DNA of 11,052 nt from Castellaniella sp044508625 (lineage in GTDB: Bacteria; Pseudomonadota; Gammaproteobacteria; Burkholderiales; Burkholderiaceae_B), in the NCBI GenBank assembly GCA_044508625.1, contig JBIQHJ010000080.1, positions 1 through 11,052 of the forward strand, read 5' to 3'. The notes under the pieces were generated by a model. It was not told the origin of the DNA, did no database searches, and saw nothing but the letters and a program-made list of their open reading frames with translations. Of the stretch, positions 1 through 7,227 are shown piece after piece; the stretch's first letter is position 1, and each line of letters begins with the position of its first letter. The translations under genes were made by a program, and so were the position numbers.

Positions 1-657
1 TACCTGATCGAGGTCTGCGCCTTCAGCTTCATGGCCTTGCTGATCGCGCGCGACGGCCTGTACGTGAGCGGCGGCCAGCAGATCCTCGCCAACCTGATCG
101 CCCTGTGCTACATGCTGCCGATGTCGATCAGCCTGTCGACCGCCTCGCTGACCGCGCAGGCGATCGGCGCGCGCGATCCCGCGCGGGCCCGGGCGACGGG
201 GCTGTCGGGCGTGCTGCTGGTCGCGCTGGGCGCGGCGGCCACGGCGGCCATCCTGGTGCTCGCGCAAGAGCCCATCGTGCGCGCCTACACCGACGAGGCC
301 CGCGTGGCCCTGGTCGCCCTCGCCCTCCTGCAGGTGGCGCCGTGGTTCCATTTCTGCGATGCCATGCACTGCGCCAGCGCCTACCTGCTGCGCGCCTACA
401 AGGTCGCGATGGTGCCGCTGGTCCTGCAGATCGTCGCCCTGACGGGCCTGGGCCTGGTCGGCGGCTGGTGGCTGGGATATGGCCCCGGCGCGGGCGGCCT
501 GCGGCCCGTGGCCGAATGGCTGATGCCCGGCGCGCCGGTGGGCGCCGCCACGATGTGGATCATGGCGGCCGCCGGCCTGGGCCTGACCGCGATCCTGCTG
601 TTCGGCTGGTACACGCGGGTGCTGCGGCGCGAGGAAGCCCGCATGGCGCGGGGCTGA
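1..657 (+). CDS. MATE-family multidrug efflux transporter, C-terminal part
   Basis: Open from the first base of the window, so the 5' end lies outside; 218 residues are visible, roughly the C-terminal half of a MATE (NorM-like) pump, a family usually about 450 residues long. The fragment is very hydrophobic, with membrane segments visible at about residues 27-50, 66-88, 100-122, 132-153 and 180-205, and a short basic tail. The stretch ASLTAQAIGARDPARAR (residues 48-64) resembles the conserved segment of MATE proteins in which a helix carrying a Q-x-x-G-A pattern is followed by a basic loop. MATE proteins export cationic drugs or metabolites across the inner membrane in exchange for Na+ or H+. 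The stop codon lies 5 bases from the stop of the convergent proV-like gene. Family assignment is fairly secure; the substrate cannot be told. Confidence 0.82.
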   Translation, partial: YLIEVCAFSFMALLIARDGLYVSGGQQILANLIALCYMLPMSISLSTASLTAQAIGARDPARARATGLSGVLLVALGAAATAAILVLAQEPIVRAYTDEARVALVALALLQVAPWFHFCDAMHCASAYLLRAYKVAMVPLVLQIVALTGLGLVGGWWLGYGPGAGGLRPVAEWLMPGAPVGAATMWIMAAAGLGLTAILLFGWYTRVLRREEARMARG

Positions 658-662
658 GGGCC

Positions 663-1898
663 TCAGGCCGCGTCGCGCGCGGCGTCCTCGGGATGCTCGG
701 CCCGCGTTGCCGCCGCGTCGGCCGCCGCCGGGGGGCTGACCAGCTCGACCACGCGGCTGCGCGACAGCACCCCCACGAACTCGTCGTCCTCGCCGGTGAC
801 CGCCAGGGGCTCGGGGCTGCTCAGCAGCCGGGCGAGGACCTCGTCGAGCCCGGCGCTGGCGGGCACGGAGGCCATGTCGCCCACGTAGCGCGCCACGTCC
901 CGCGCGCCCTCGCGGATCGCGCGCTCGGCCTGCTCGCGGGTGAGCACGCCCGCCAGGCGCTTGCCGTCGAGCACGGCCGCGTACTCGTAGCCGCGCCCCG
1001 CCAGGCGGTCCAGGGCGTGCGCGGGATGCGTGCGCATGGTCAGGGTCAGCGGCCGCTCGTTGCAGGCGTGCGCGGCGTTGAGGACCTTGCCGCGATTGAC
1101 GTCCTGCAGGAAGGACTGGACGTAGTCGTTGGCCGGCGCGAGGAGGATGTCCTCGGGCGTGCCTTCCTGCACCAGCTCGCCGTCCTTGAGGATCGCGATC
1201 CGGTTGCCCAGGCGCAGGGCCTCGTCCAGGTCGTGGGTGATGAACACGATGGTCTTGTTCAGGCGCGCCTGCAGGGCCAGCAACTGGTCCTGCATCTCGC
1301 GGCGGATCAGCGGGTCCAGCGCCGAGAACGCCTCGTCCATCAGCAGGATCTCGGCATCGGTGGCCAGGGCGCGGGCCAGGCCCACGCGCTGCTGCATGCC
1401 GCCCGAGAGCTGGTGCGGATACTGCGCCTCGAAGCCCGACAGGCCGACCTGCTCGAGCCAGTGCATGGCGCGTTCCTTGCGCGCGGCGCGGCCCACGCCC
1501 TGGACGGCGAGCCCGTAGGCGGCGTTGTCCAGGACGCTGCGGTGCGGCAGCAGGCCGAAGCGCTGGAACACCATGCTCATCTTGGACCGCCGGAAGCGCT
1601 CGAGCTCGCGCGGGCGCAGGCTCATGACGTCGACCCCGTCGACCAGGATCTGGCCGGCGCTGGGATCGATCAGGCGGTTGAAATGGCGGATCAGCGTGGA
1701 CTTGCCCGAGCCCGACAGGCCCATGATCACGTGGATGTGGCCCTCCTCGACGGACAGGCTGATGTCGCGCAGGCCCAGGGTGTGGCCGCTGCGCTCGAGC
1801 AGCTCCTCTTTCGAGATGCCGCCGTGCACGGCCTCCATCCAGCGCTGCGGCCGGGGGCCGAACACCTTGTAGATGTGGCGGACTTCGATCTTGCTCAT
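663..1898 (-). CDS. proV: ProV-type glycine betaine/L-proline ABC transporter ATPase
   Basis: 411 residues, the usual size for ProV/OpuAA ATPases, which power uptake of betaine-type osmoprotectants at the inner membrane. All nucleotide-binding motifs are intact: Walker A GLSGSGKST (60-68), Q-loop Gln112 in VFQRFGLLPH, signature LSGGMQQ (164-170), Walker B ILLMDEA (184-190) with Asp188 and Glu189, and the switch His222 in THD. The N-terminal extension before Walker A, including the EELLERSG stretch (31-38), is typical of ProV rather than of amino acid importers. Residues about 285-388 look like tandem CBS domains, which in OpuA-type importers sense ionic strength; the tail after 389 is Ala/Asp-rich and low in complexity. 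The ATG lies 2 bases after the ProW stop, so translation is probably coupled. Last gene of the X-W-V operon. Confidence 0.93.
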   Translation of the reverse strand: MSKIEVRHIYKVFGPRPQRWMEAVHGGISKEELLERSGHTLGLRDISLSVEEGHIHVIMGLSGSGKSTLIRHFNRLIDPSAGQILVDGVDVMSLRPRELERFRRSKMSMVFQRFGLLPHRSVLDNAAYGLAVQGVGRAARKERAMHWLEQVGLSGFEAQYPHQLSGGMQQRVGLARALATDAEILLMDEAFSALDPLIRREMQDQLLALQARLNKTIVFITHDLDEALRLGNRIAILKDGELVQEGTPEDILLAPANDYVQSFLQDVNRGKVLNAAHACNERPLTLTMRTHPAHALDRLAGRGYEYAAVLDGKRLAGVLTREQAERAIREGARDVARYVGDMASVPASAGLDEVLARLLSSPEPLAVTGEDDEFVGVLSRSRVVELVSPPAAADAAATRAEHPEDAARDAA

Positions 1899-1900
1899 GG

Positions 1901-2755
1901 TCAGGCCCTCCGCCGCAACTGGCGGTTGCCGAACTGCTGGGTGATGCGGTCGAAAATGATCGCCAGGATCACGATGCCCAGGCCCGCCAGCAGCCCGCGC
2001 CCCACCTGCAGGCGATTGATGCCCTGCAGGACCTCGTAGCCCAGCCCGCGCACCCCGATCATGGAGGCGATGACCACCATGGCCAGCGCCATCATGGTGG
2101 TCTGGTTGATGCCGGCCATGATGTTGGGCAGCGCCAGCGGGAGCTGCACCCCGAAGAGCTGGCGCGTGCGGCTCGCGCCAAAGGCCCGCGAGGCCTCCAG
2201 CACCTCGCGGTCGACCAGGCGGATGCCCAGGTCGGTGAGCCGGATCACCGGCGGCACCGCGTAGATCACGGTGGCGAACAGCGCCGCGAGCTTGCCCAGG
2301 TTGAACAGCATCACCACGGGGATGAGATAGACGAAGCTGGGCATGGTCTGCATGACGTCCAGGACCGGCAGCATGGCCGCGCGCACCCATCGCACGCTGG
2401 CCATCAGGATCCCGACGGGGATCCCGATCGCCACCGAGAACACCACCGCCACCAGCATGAGCGACAGCGTCTGCATGGCCGCATCCCACAGGCCGATCGC
2501 CCCGACCAGGCACAGCAGCGCGCCCATGACGAGGCTGAAGGCGGGCTTGCGGCTGCCGGCCCAGGCGATCGCCACGACCGCGGCCACCACCAGCCACCAG
2601 GGGGCGTGCCGCAGGGTATGGTCGGACCAGACCAGCAGGTCCAGCAGCGGCCGGGTCAGCGCGCGCAGGGTGTCCGAGTACCGGCTGACGATCCCCGCGA
2701 CGAAATCGTCGATCGGGCGCTGCAGCTCGCGCGCCTGGATGAGTTCCGGAAACAT
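1901..2755 (-). CDS. proW: ProW-type glycine betaine/L-proline ABC transporter permease
   Basis: 284 residues; the membrane component of a ProU/OpuA-type importer. An N-terminal region (1-50) precedes hydrophobic segments at about 54-66, 73-92, 96-120, 140-165, 218-234 and 254-268. The segment QTMPSFVYLIP (136-146) and the EAA loop that docks on the ATPase, EASRAFGASRTRQLFGVQLP (187-206), are typical of this family. It is shorter than the E. coli protein (about 354 residues) because the long N-terminal periplasmic part is reduced. The start ATG is preceded by a strong Shine-Dalgarno GAGGAGG, which overlaps the stop codon of the upstream proX-like gene; the gap is only 10 bases. The following ProV start is 2 bases away. 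This order and spacing support one transcript, proX-proW-proV. Confidence 0.93.
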   Translation of the reverse strand: MFPELIQARELQRPIDDFVAGIVSRYSDTLRALTRPLLDLLVWSDHTLRHAPWWLVVAAVVAIAWAGSRKPAFSLVMGALLCLVGAIGLWDAAMQTLSLMLVAVVFSVAIGIPVGILMASVRWVRAAMLPVLDVMQTMPSFVYLIPVVMLFNLGKLAALFATVIYAVPPVIRLTDLGIRLVDREVLEASRAFGASRTRQLFGVQLPLALPNIMAGINQTTMMALAMVVIASMIGVRGLGYEVLQGINRLQVGRGLLAGLGIVILAIIFDRITQQFGNRQLRRRA

Positions 2756-2765
2756 GGCGGCCTCC

Positions 2766-3812
2766 TCAGAGTGCCGCCTGCACCCGCTGCGCCACGTCCT
2801 CGGGCAACCACCGGGTCCAGACGTCCGGCTTGGATTTGAGGAACCACATGGCCGTGGGCTCGGCGTCGAGCTCGTTCTCGTCCATGTACGAGAGGGTCTC
2901 GTTCATGGACTCGAGCGGCACCTGGACCTTGGAGAGGAATCCGATCAGCTTGGGCGCCTTTTCCGAGAAGGCCGTATTGACCGCGGTGAACACCGGATTG
3001 TCGGGATAGGCGGTGGGCTGCGGATCGGGGCAGTCCACGTCGGTCAGGCAGAGCTGCTTTTCCTTGTCATAGGGCGGCAGCTCGAGCTGCACGAGATCCA
3101 TGGCCCCCACGACGGAGGTCGGGAACCAGTAATAGAAGACGATGTTTTCCTTGCGCTGGTAGGCGGCCGTCAGGGCCGCCTTTTGCGTCGCGCCGGTGCC
3201 CGGCGAGAACAGCGTGAAGGTATCGCCCAGGCCCAGGGCCTTGAACAGGTTGCCGTTCACCACCTCGCAGGCCCAGCCCGCCGGGCAGCCGTAGAAGCGG
3301 CCCTTGCCGGGTTCCTCGGGGTCCTTGAAGGCGTCCTTGAACTTGGGCAGGTCGGCGGCCTTTTTCAGCTCGGGGAAACGCTCGGCCGTGTAGCGGGGGA
3401 TGAACCAGGCCTCGCCGCCCATGTAGAGGTCGCCGATGCGCTTGACCTTGCCGGTGGCCTCGGCCTTGTTCCAGGGCTCGAGCGTGCTGTTCAGCCACAG
3501 CTCGGTATTGATGTCCAGGTCGCCGCGCTCGAGGGCCGCGAGGGCCGGCAGGGTCTCGGTCGGCAGGACCTCGGACTCGCAGCCGTAGCCGTGCTTGACG
3601 ATGAAGCGCTCGACCTCGACGAGCACCAGGTTGGATTCCCAGTTCATGCCGCCGAAGCGCATGGGCCGGTCGAGCTCGCATCGGGGGGCGTCGGCCGCCT
3701 GGGCGGCCAGGGGCGCGCCGCATAGCAGGGCGGCGAAAGCCAGGCCTATCGCACGGGACGAGAGGCGCTTGCGGGAAGCCGCGGTACGCGGCGCGGGGGA
3801 TTGGATGGACAT
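2766..3812 (-). CDS. proX: ProX-type glycine betaine/L-proline-binding periplasmic protein
   Basis: 348 residues from the ATG at 3812, chosen because AGGAGG lies just upstream (AAAGGAGGCAGACATG) and because it leaves a normal signal peptide: basic SRKRLSSR (13-20), hydrophobic core (21-38), probable cleavage after AQA (about 37-39). An in-frame ATG at 3926 would add 38 residues before the signal and is rejected. The mature protein matches substrate-binding proteins of the OpuAC/ProX family: MNWESN (56-61), DINTELWLNS (100-109), GEAWFIPRYT (133-142) and YYWFPTSV (227-234), with tryptophans and aromatics (for example Trp136, Trp180, Trp229) that could form the aromatic cage binding quaternary ammonium groups. 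GCPAGWAC (175-182) places Cys176 and Cys182 where E. coli ProX has a disulfide. First gene of the operon. Betaine-type ligand is an inference from the family. Confidence 0.93.
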   Translation of the reverse strand: MSIQSPAPRTAASRKRLSSRAIGLAFAALLCGAPLAAQAADAPRCELDRPMRFGGMNWESNLVLVEVERFIVKHGYGCESEVLPTETLPALAALERGDLDINTELWLNSTLEPWNKAEATGKVKRIGDLYMGGEAWFIPRYTAERFPELKKAADLPKFKDAFKDPEEPGKGRFYGCPAGWACEVVNGNLFKALGLGDTFTLFSPGTGATQKAALTAAYQRKENIVFYYWFPTSVVGAMDLVQLELPPYDKEKQLCLTDVDCPDPQPTAYPDNPVFTAVNTAFSEKAPKLIGFLSKVQVPLESMNETLSYMDENELDAEPTAMWFLKSKPDVWTRWLPEDVAQRVQAAL

Positions 3813-3932
3813 GTCTGCCTCCTTTGGGTTACGGAGACGCGCGACACGTCCGAAAACGCGCTGCGCGCCATAGCTTAGGGGAGGGTGTGCGGAAGACGGG
3901 ACCAGCCCGCCAATACATACCGGCACTAGCGC

Positions 3933-3950
3933 GGATGCCCGGGGGCATCC
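3933..3950. repeat. Perfect 18-base inverted repeat upstream of proX
   Basis: Two perfect 8-base arms, GGATGCCC (3933-3940) and GGGCATCC (3943-3950), separated by two bases. It sits 121 bases upstream of the proX start, in the otherwise gene-free 3813-4109 gap. With only two bases between the arms it is more plausible as a protein-binding palindrome than as an RNA hairpin, and no T-run follows on either strand. No convincing sigma-70 promoter was found for proX in this gap, so its position relative to the transcription start is unknown. Confidence 0.45.
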
Positions 3951-4002
3951 ATTGACAGGTTTATGGGGCCGGCGCGCGCCGACCCGTCATACGCCAGAAT
4001 TG

Positions 4003-4064
4003 AAAAACCAAGCCGCCCGGCCGGTCGCCAGAGACACTGGACCCAGGTGGCCGGGCCGCGGCGG
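4003..4064 (-). terminator. Probable rho-independent terminator of cfa
   Basis: Read on the minus strand, downstream of the cfa stop codon, an 8-bp arm pair GGCCGGGC/GCCCGGCC (plus-strand positions 4015-4022 and 4049-4056) can close a stem, extended by inner pairing of CCAG (4028-4031 side) with CTGG and by outer GGC/GCC pairs across a small bulge. The stem is followed after a few bases by TTTTT on the minus strand (AAAAA at 4003-4007). The T-run is a little separated from the stem, so this is a good but not perfect terminator. It also insulates proX, which starts about 190 bases further along on the same strand. Confidence 0.5.
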
Positions 4065-4109
4065 AAACGTTATTTTACACACATGATGAAGTGAAATAAA
4101 CCCTGATGG

Positions 4110-5384
4110 CTACGCGGCGGCGCCCGAGGGGGGCCGGTATATGTAGTCGCGGCGCCAGGGATAGCTGAGGTCGGCGGGGTAGTCGAGCTCGTCCTCGCGC
4201 CCGTGCGTGCGGGGCTGGACCAGGATCTGGTGCAGGGCGATCCAGCCATGCTCGAACCCCATCGCGCAGCCCGCCAGGTACATGCGGTAGGCCCGCAGCG
4301 AGCGGGCGCCCTGCTCGGTATCCAGGATGGCGCGGGCCTCGTCGAGCCTGGCCTCGAGGGCGTCGCTCCAGGCCCAGAGCGTGCGCGCATAGTGCGGCCT
4401 GAGGTTCTCGACGTCCACGTCCTCGAGGCCGGCCTCGGCGAGGGTGCGCATGACGTAGTTGATGTGCGAGAGCTCGCCGCCGGGAAAGATGAACTTTTCG
4501 ATGAAGTCGCCCATCCCCGCGCCCAGCTCGGCGTTGTCCAGGCCGCCGGCGGTGATGCCGTGGTTCAGGATCAGGCCGCCCGGGCGGACCAGGCGGCGCA
4601 GCTTGGAGAAATACCCGGTCAACTGGGCGCGGCCCACGTGCTCGAACATGCCCACGGACGCGATCTTGTCGTAGGGCGTGGACTCGTCGAGCTTGCGGTA
4701 GTCCAGCAGGTCCATGCGCACGCGCCCGCCCAGGCCTTTTTCCTCGATCAGCCGGTTGACGTAGGCGTGCTGGTTGTGCGAGAGCGTGATCCCCGTGGCC
4801 TGCACCCCGTAGTGCTCGGCCGCCCACAGCAGCAGCCCGCCCCAGCCGGCGCCCACGTCCAGGAAGCGCTCGCCGGGCTTGAGGGCCAGCTTGCGGCAGA
4901 TGTGGTCGAGCTTGGCCTCCTGCGCCTGGGCCAGCGTCATGCCGGGCTCGCGGAAATAGGCGCAGGAATAGACCCTGCGGGGATCCAGCCACAAGGCATA
5001 GAAATCGTCGGACAGATCGTAGTGGAATTCGATCTGCCGGGCGTCGCGCTCGATCGAGTGGCGCCAGACCGACATCAGGCGGCGCACGATCTCGGTCAGC
5101 CAGCCCGAGCGGGCGGCGTCGACGGGGGACTGCGGCAGGATACCGGCCGCCAGGCGCATCAGGTCGCGCATGGCGCCCTCGAAACTGAACTTGCCCTCGA
5201 CGTAATCCTCGCCCAGGACGCCCACCTCGCCCGCCGCGAAATGCGACAGGACGGAGTGGTCCTTGACCCGCAGGCGGATCACCGCGTCGGCGGCGCCGGC
5301 CAACTGCCCGTCGGGCAGCTCGAGGGACACGGGAACGGGCAATGCGGCAAGCTTGGCTTCTATGATGGACTGGATGGAGCTCAA
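4110..5384 (-). CDS. cfa: Cyclopropane-fatty-acyl-phospholipid synthase
   Basis: 424 residues from the TTG at 5384. The enzyme transfers a methyl carbon from S-adenosylmethionine to the double bond of membrane phospholipid acyl chains, making cyclopropane rings that harden the membrane against acid and other stress. Visible motifs (numbered from this start): HYDLSDDFYALWLD (121-134), YSCAYF with Cys141, the SAM-binding loop DVGAGWGG (176-183) followed by ATGITLS (196-202), FEHVG with Glu248, His275 in NHGIT, and Tyr332 in RPHYART; these correspond to the conserved active-site residues of E. coli CfaS. An N-terminal lipid-binding-type domain occupies about 1-110. There is no ATG before residue 72, so the start is non-ATG: AGGGAGG ends 5 bases before TTG 5384; GTG 5387 or GTG 5405 are alternatives adding 1 or 7 residues. 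Divergent from the exporter gene. Confidence 0.92.
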   Translation of the reverse strand: MSSIQSIIEAKLAALPVPVSLELPDGQLAGAADAVIRLRVKDHSVLSHFAAGEVGVLGEDYVEGKFSFEGAMRDLMRLAAGILPQSPVDAARSGWLTEIVRRLMSVWRHSIERDARQIEFHYDLSDDFYALWLDPRRVYSCAYFREPGMTLAQAQEAKLDHICRKLALKPGERFLDVGAGWGGLLLWAAEHYGVQATGITLSHNQHAYVNRLIEEKGLGGRVRMDLLDYRKLDESTPYDKIASVGMFEHVGRAQLTGYFSKLRRLVRPGGLILNHGITAGGLDNAELGAGMGDFIEKFIFPGGELSHINYVMRTLAEAGLEDVDVENLRPHYARTLWAWSDALEARLDEARAILDTEQGARSLRAYRMYLAGCAMGFEHGWIALHQILVQPRTHGREDELDYPADLSYPWRRDYIYRPPSGAAA

Positions 5385-5389
5385 CACAA

Positions 5390-5396
5390 CCTCCCT
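5390..5396 (-). promoter_or_regulatory. Ribosome binding site that decides the cfa start
   Basis: On the minus strand AGGGAGG is followed by five bases and then TTG (5384). The GTG at 5387 would be only two bases away, too close for normal initiation, and the GTG at 5405 lies upstream of this site. This makes the TTG the best-supported start although it is a rare initiator. Confidence 0.6.
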
Positions 5397-5418
5397 AGTG
5401 GACACTCAGGACCTTGCT

Positions 5419-5446
5419 ATAGTAGCGCCAAACAGACCGAGCTCAA
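5419..5446 (-). promoter_or_regulatory. Candidate cfa promoter
   Basis: On the minus strand TTGAGC (5446-5441) and TACTAT (5424-5419) are separated by 16 bases, a weak-to-moderate sigma-70 match. The implied transcript would begin near 5412, about 28 bases before the TTG start and just upstream of the ribosome binding site. The same CTATAG core read on the plus strand gives TATAGT (5418-5423), a possible -10 for the divergent exporter gene, so the two promoters would overlap. Confidence 0.4.
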
Positions 5447-5453
5447 GCCCTCC

Positions 5454-6659
5454 ATGCCACCCCGCACGACACTGGAAAACCTGCCTCCCTGGCTCATCCT
5501 CATGGGCTCGCTGGCGGCCATCGGGCCGCTCGCGGTCGACATGTACCTGCCCTCGTTCCCGGCGATCGCCGCCGACCTGGGCGTCGCCCAGGGCCTGGTC
5601 GAGCAGACCCTGGCGAGCTACCTGCTGGGCCTGGCGCTGGCGCAGCTCTGCTACGGGCCGCTCGCCGACCGCTACGGACGCAAGTTCCCGCTGCTGGGCG
5701 GCCTCACCCTGTTCGTGGTGGCCTCGCTGGGCTGCGCCACCGCGGCCACCATCGACCAATTGGCGCTGTGGCGCATCGTCCAGGCCTTCGGCGGCGCCGC
5801 GGGCATGGTCATCCCGCGCGCCGTGATCCGCGACCACCTCGAGACGCGCGACGCGGCCAAGGCGCTCTCGCTGCTGATGCTGGTCATGGGGGTGATGCCG
5901 ATCCTCGCCCCCCTGCTGGGCGCCCAGGCGCTGCTGCTCGGCTCTTGGCGGACGATCTTCCACATCATGGCCGCGGTCGGCATCCTGCAATGGCTGGCGG
6001 TCGCGGTCTCGATGCGCGAATCGCTGGACCCCGAGCACGCCGCGGCGCTGACGCCCCGCGTCATCGCGGCCAACTACGCCGACCTGCTGCGCCACAAGGC
6101 CTTCATGGGCTACGCCCTGGCGGGCGGATTCGGATCGGCGGGCCTGTTCGCGTACATCTCGGGCTCGCCGCGGGTCTTCATCGTCATCTACGGGATCGAG
6201 CCGCAGTACTTCGGCCTGCTGTTCGGCCTGAACGCGGCCGCGCTGATCGCCGCCTCGCAGCTCGGCGCCCGGCTCCTCAACCGCCACACCCCCGCGACGC
6301 TGCTCGCGCGGGCCTTGCGCGGCATGGTGCTCGCGGCGCTCGCCGCCCTGCTGCTGACGGCGGCCGGCCTCATCACCCTGCCCCTGCTGATGCTGTGCCT
6401 GATGGGGTTCATGGCCAGCCTGGGGTTCGTGGGCCCCAACGCCGCGGCGCTGGCCCTGGCCGAGCAGGGCCGCCGGCTGGGGGTGGCCTCGGCGCTGATG
6501 GGCGGCCTGCAGATGCTCTGCGGCGCGGCCTCGGGCCTGGCCATCAGCGCCTGGCACACCGACACCCCCCTGCCGCTGGCGGGTATACTGGCGCTTTGCG
6601 CAACGATGGCGTGGCTGTCCGGCCATGCCGCGGCGCGCGCGGCCGCACATGCCGCTTGA
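5454..6659 (+). CDS. Bcr/CflA-type multidrug efflux MFS transporter
   Basis: 401 residues, normal for the DHA1 Bcr/CflA group (about 390-410), with about 12 hydrophobic segments. The N-terminal segment VDMYLPSFPAIAADL (28-42) is diagnostic of Bcr/CflA proteins, with Asp29 inside the first helix. MFS motif A is GPLADRYGRK (68-77); WRIVQAFGGAAGMVIPRAVIR (106-126, key Arg107) matches motif B, and MPILAPLLGAQ (148-158) matches motif C of drug:H+ antiporters. A hydrophilic central loop lies at about 187-215. Members export chloramphenicol, bicyclomycin or similar compounds, and some export cysteine; substrate is not determinable here. ATG 5454 is the only reasonable start because the next Met (17) would cut into helix 1; the Shine-Dalgarno is poor. 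The 3' end runs into the rpmB promoter region. Confidence 0.9.
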   Translation: MPPRTTLENLPPWLILMGSLAAIGPLAVDMYLPSFPAIAADLGVAQGLVEQTLASYLLGLALAQLCYGPLADRYGRKFPLLGGLTLFVVASLGCATAATIDQLALWRIVQAFGGAAGMVIPRAVIRDHLETRDAAKALSLLMLVMGVMPILAPLLGAQALLLGSWRTIFHIMAAVGILQWLAVAVSMRESLDPEHAAALTPRVIAANYADLLRHKAFMGYALAGGFGSAGLFAYISGSPRVFIVIYGIEPQYFGLLFGLNAAALIAASQLGARLLNRHTPATLLARALRGMVLAALAALLLTAAGLITLPLLMLCLMGFMASLGFVGPNAAALALAEQGRRLGVASALMGGLQMLCGAASGLAISAWHTDTPLPLAGILALCATMAWLSGHAAARAAAHAA

Positions 6660-6685
6660 TCGGCCAGGCATTTTCAGTTTAGAAT
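6656..6685 (+). promoter_or_regulatory. Candidate rpmBG promoter
   Basis: TTGATC (6656-6661) and TAGAAT (6680-6685) with an 18-base spacer form a plausible sigma-70 promoter; the -10 matches five of six consensus bases. The -35 overlaps the stop codon of the exporter gene. A transcript from about 6692 would have a leader of about 35 bases before the rpmB ATG, which carries GAGGTG as ribosome binding site (6716-6721). Confidence 0.5.
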
Positions 6686-6726
6686 GCTTGGCTTTACTGA
6701 TATCCAATCAACACAGAGGTGAGCCC

Positions 6727-6963
6727 ATGGCACGCGTATGCCAAGTGACCGGCAAAGGCCCGATGGTGGGCAACAATGTCTCGCACGCCAACAACAAGAC
6801 CAAGCGCCGCTTTCTGCCCAACCTGCAGTCCCGGCGTTTCTGGGTCGAGAGCGAAAACCGCTGGGTGCGCCTTCGCGTGTCCACCAAGGCCCTGCGCACC
6901 ATCGACAAGAACGGCATCGACGCCGTGCTCGCCGACCTGCGCGCACGCGGCGAACTGGCCTGA
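6727..6963 (+). CDS. rpmB: 50S ribosomal protein L28
   Basis: 78 residues, exactly the usual length of proteobacterial L28, beginning MARVCQVTGKGPMVGNNVSH and continuing with the strongly basic NNKTKRRFLPNLQSRRFWV (22-40). These are the conserved signatures of this large-subunit protein. GAGGTG lies 5 bases before the ATG. rpmG follows after 19 bases, so the two form the usual rpmB-rpmG pair, served by the promoter candidate at the end of the exporter gene. Confidence 0.97.
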   Translation: MARVCQVTGKGPMVGNNVSHANNKTKRRFLPNLQSRRFWVESENRWVRLRVSTKALRTIDKNGIDAVLADLRARGELA

Positions 6964-6982
6964 CCGGCCCTAGGAGCACACC

Positions 6983-7150
6983 ATGGCAAAAGGCATCCGC
7001 GAAAAGATCAAGCTCGAGTCCACCGCTGGGACGGGTCATTTCTACACGACGACCAAGAACAAGCGCAACATGCCCGAGAAAATGCTGATCAAGAAATTCG
7101 ATCCCGTCGCGCGCAAGCACGTCGACTACAAGGAAACCAAGCTGAAATGA
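6983..7150 (+). CDS. rpmG: 50S ribosomal protein L33
   Basis: 55 residues: begins MAKGIREKIKLESTAGTGHF, then YTTTKNKRNMPEKM, and ends in a Lys-rich tail. This is the standard proteobacterial L33. It has no cysteines, so it is the zinc-independent (C-minus) form, needing no metal for folding. AGGAG (6972-6976) lies 6 bases before the ATG. It is the distal gene of rpmB-rpmG and is followed within 50 bases by a strong intrinsic terminator. Confidence 0.97.
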   Translation: MAKGIREKIKLESTAGTGHFYTTTKNKRNMPEKMLIKKFDPVARKHVDYKETKLK

Positions 7151-7197
7151 TCCAGGGCGCCCCGGCACGGGACGCCCCATCGGCTCAAGCAAGCATC

Positions 7198-7227
7198 CCG
7201 CCCGTGTTCCACGGGCGGTTTTTTTTT
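7198..7227 (+). terminator. Rho-independent terminator of rpmB-rpmG
   Basis: A perfect 9-bp stem, CCGCCCGTG (7198-7206) with CACGGGCGG (7210-7218), closes a three-base TTC loop and is followed directly by nine T residues (7219-7227). It lies 47 bases after the rpmG stop codon. This is a textbook intrinsic terminator. Confidence 0.93.

Noticed and set aside
105..2039. Long plus-strand open frame of 644 codons
   Set aside because: It runs across the MATE gene and antisense to proV/proW. The translation is Arg/Gly/His/Gln-rich with no domain, as expected of a shadow frame in high-GC DNA.
1899..2597. Upstream extension of the proV frame
   Set aside because: The extension lies inside proW in another frame and has low-complexity Arg/Gly/Ala composition; the family N-terminus MSKIEVRHIYKVFG begins at 1898.
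3813..3926. Upstream ATG for proX at 3926
   Set aside because: It would add 38 residues before a normal signal peptide and has no good ribosome binding site, whereas the ATG at 3812 has AGGAGG.
4203..5453. Plus-strand extension fusing antisense cfa sequence to the exporter
   Set aside because: The part before 5454 is antisense to cfa and low-complexity; the exporter family N-terminus begins at the ATG at 5454.
5406..6707. Minus-strand open frame of 433 codons opposite the exporter
   Set aside because: Composition is Gln/Arg/Gly/His-rich without any recognisable domain, while the plus strand gives a complete MFS protein.
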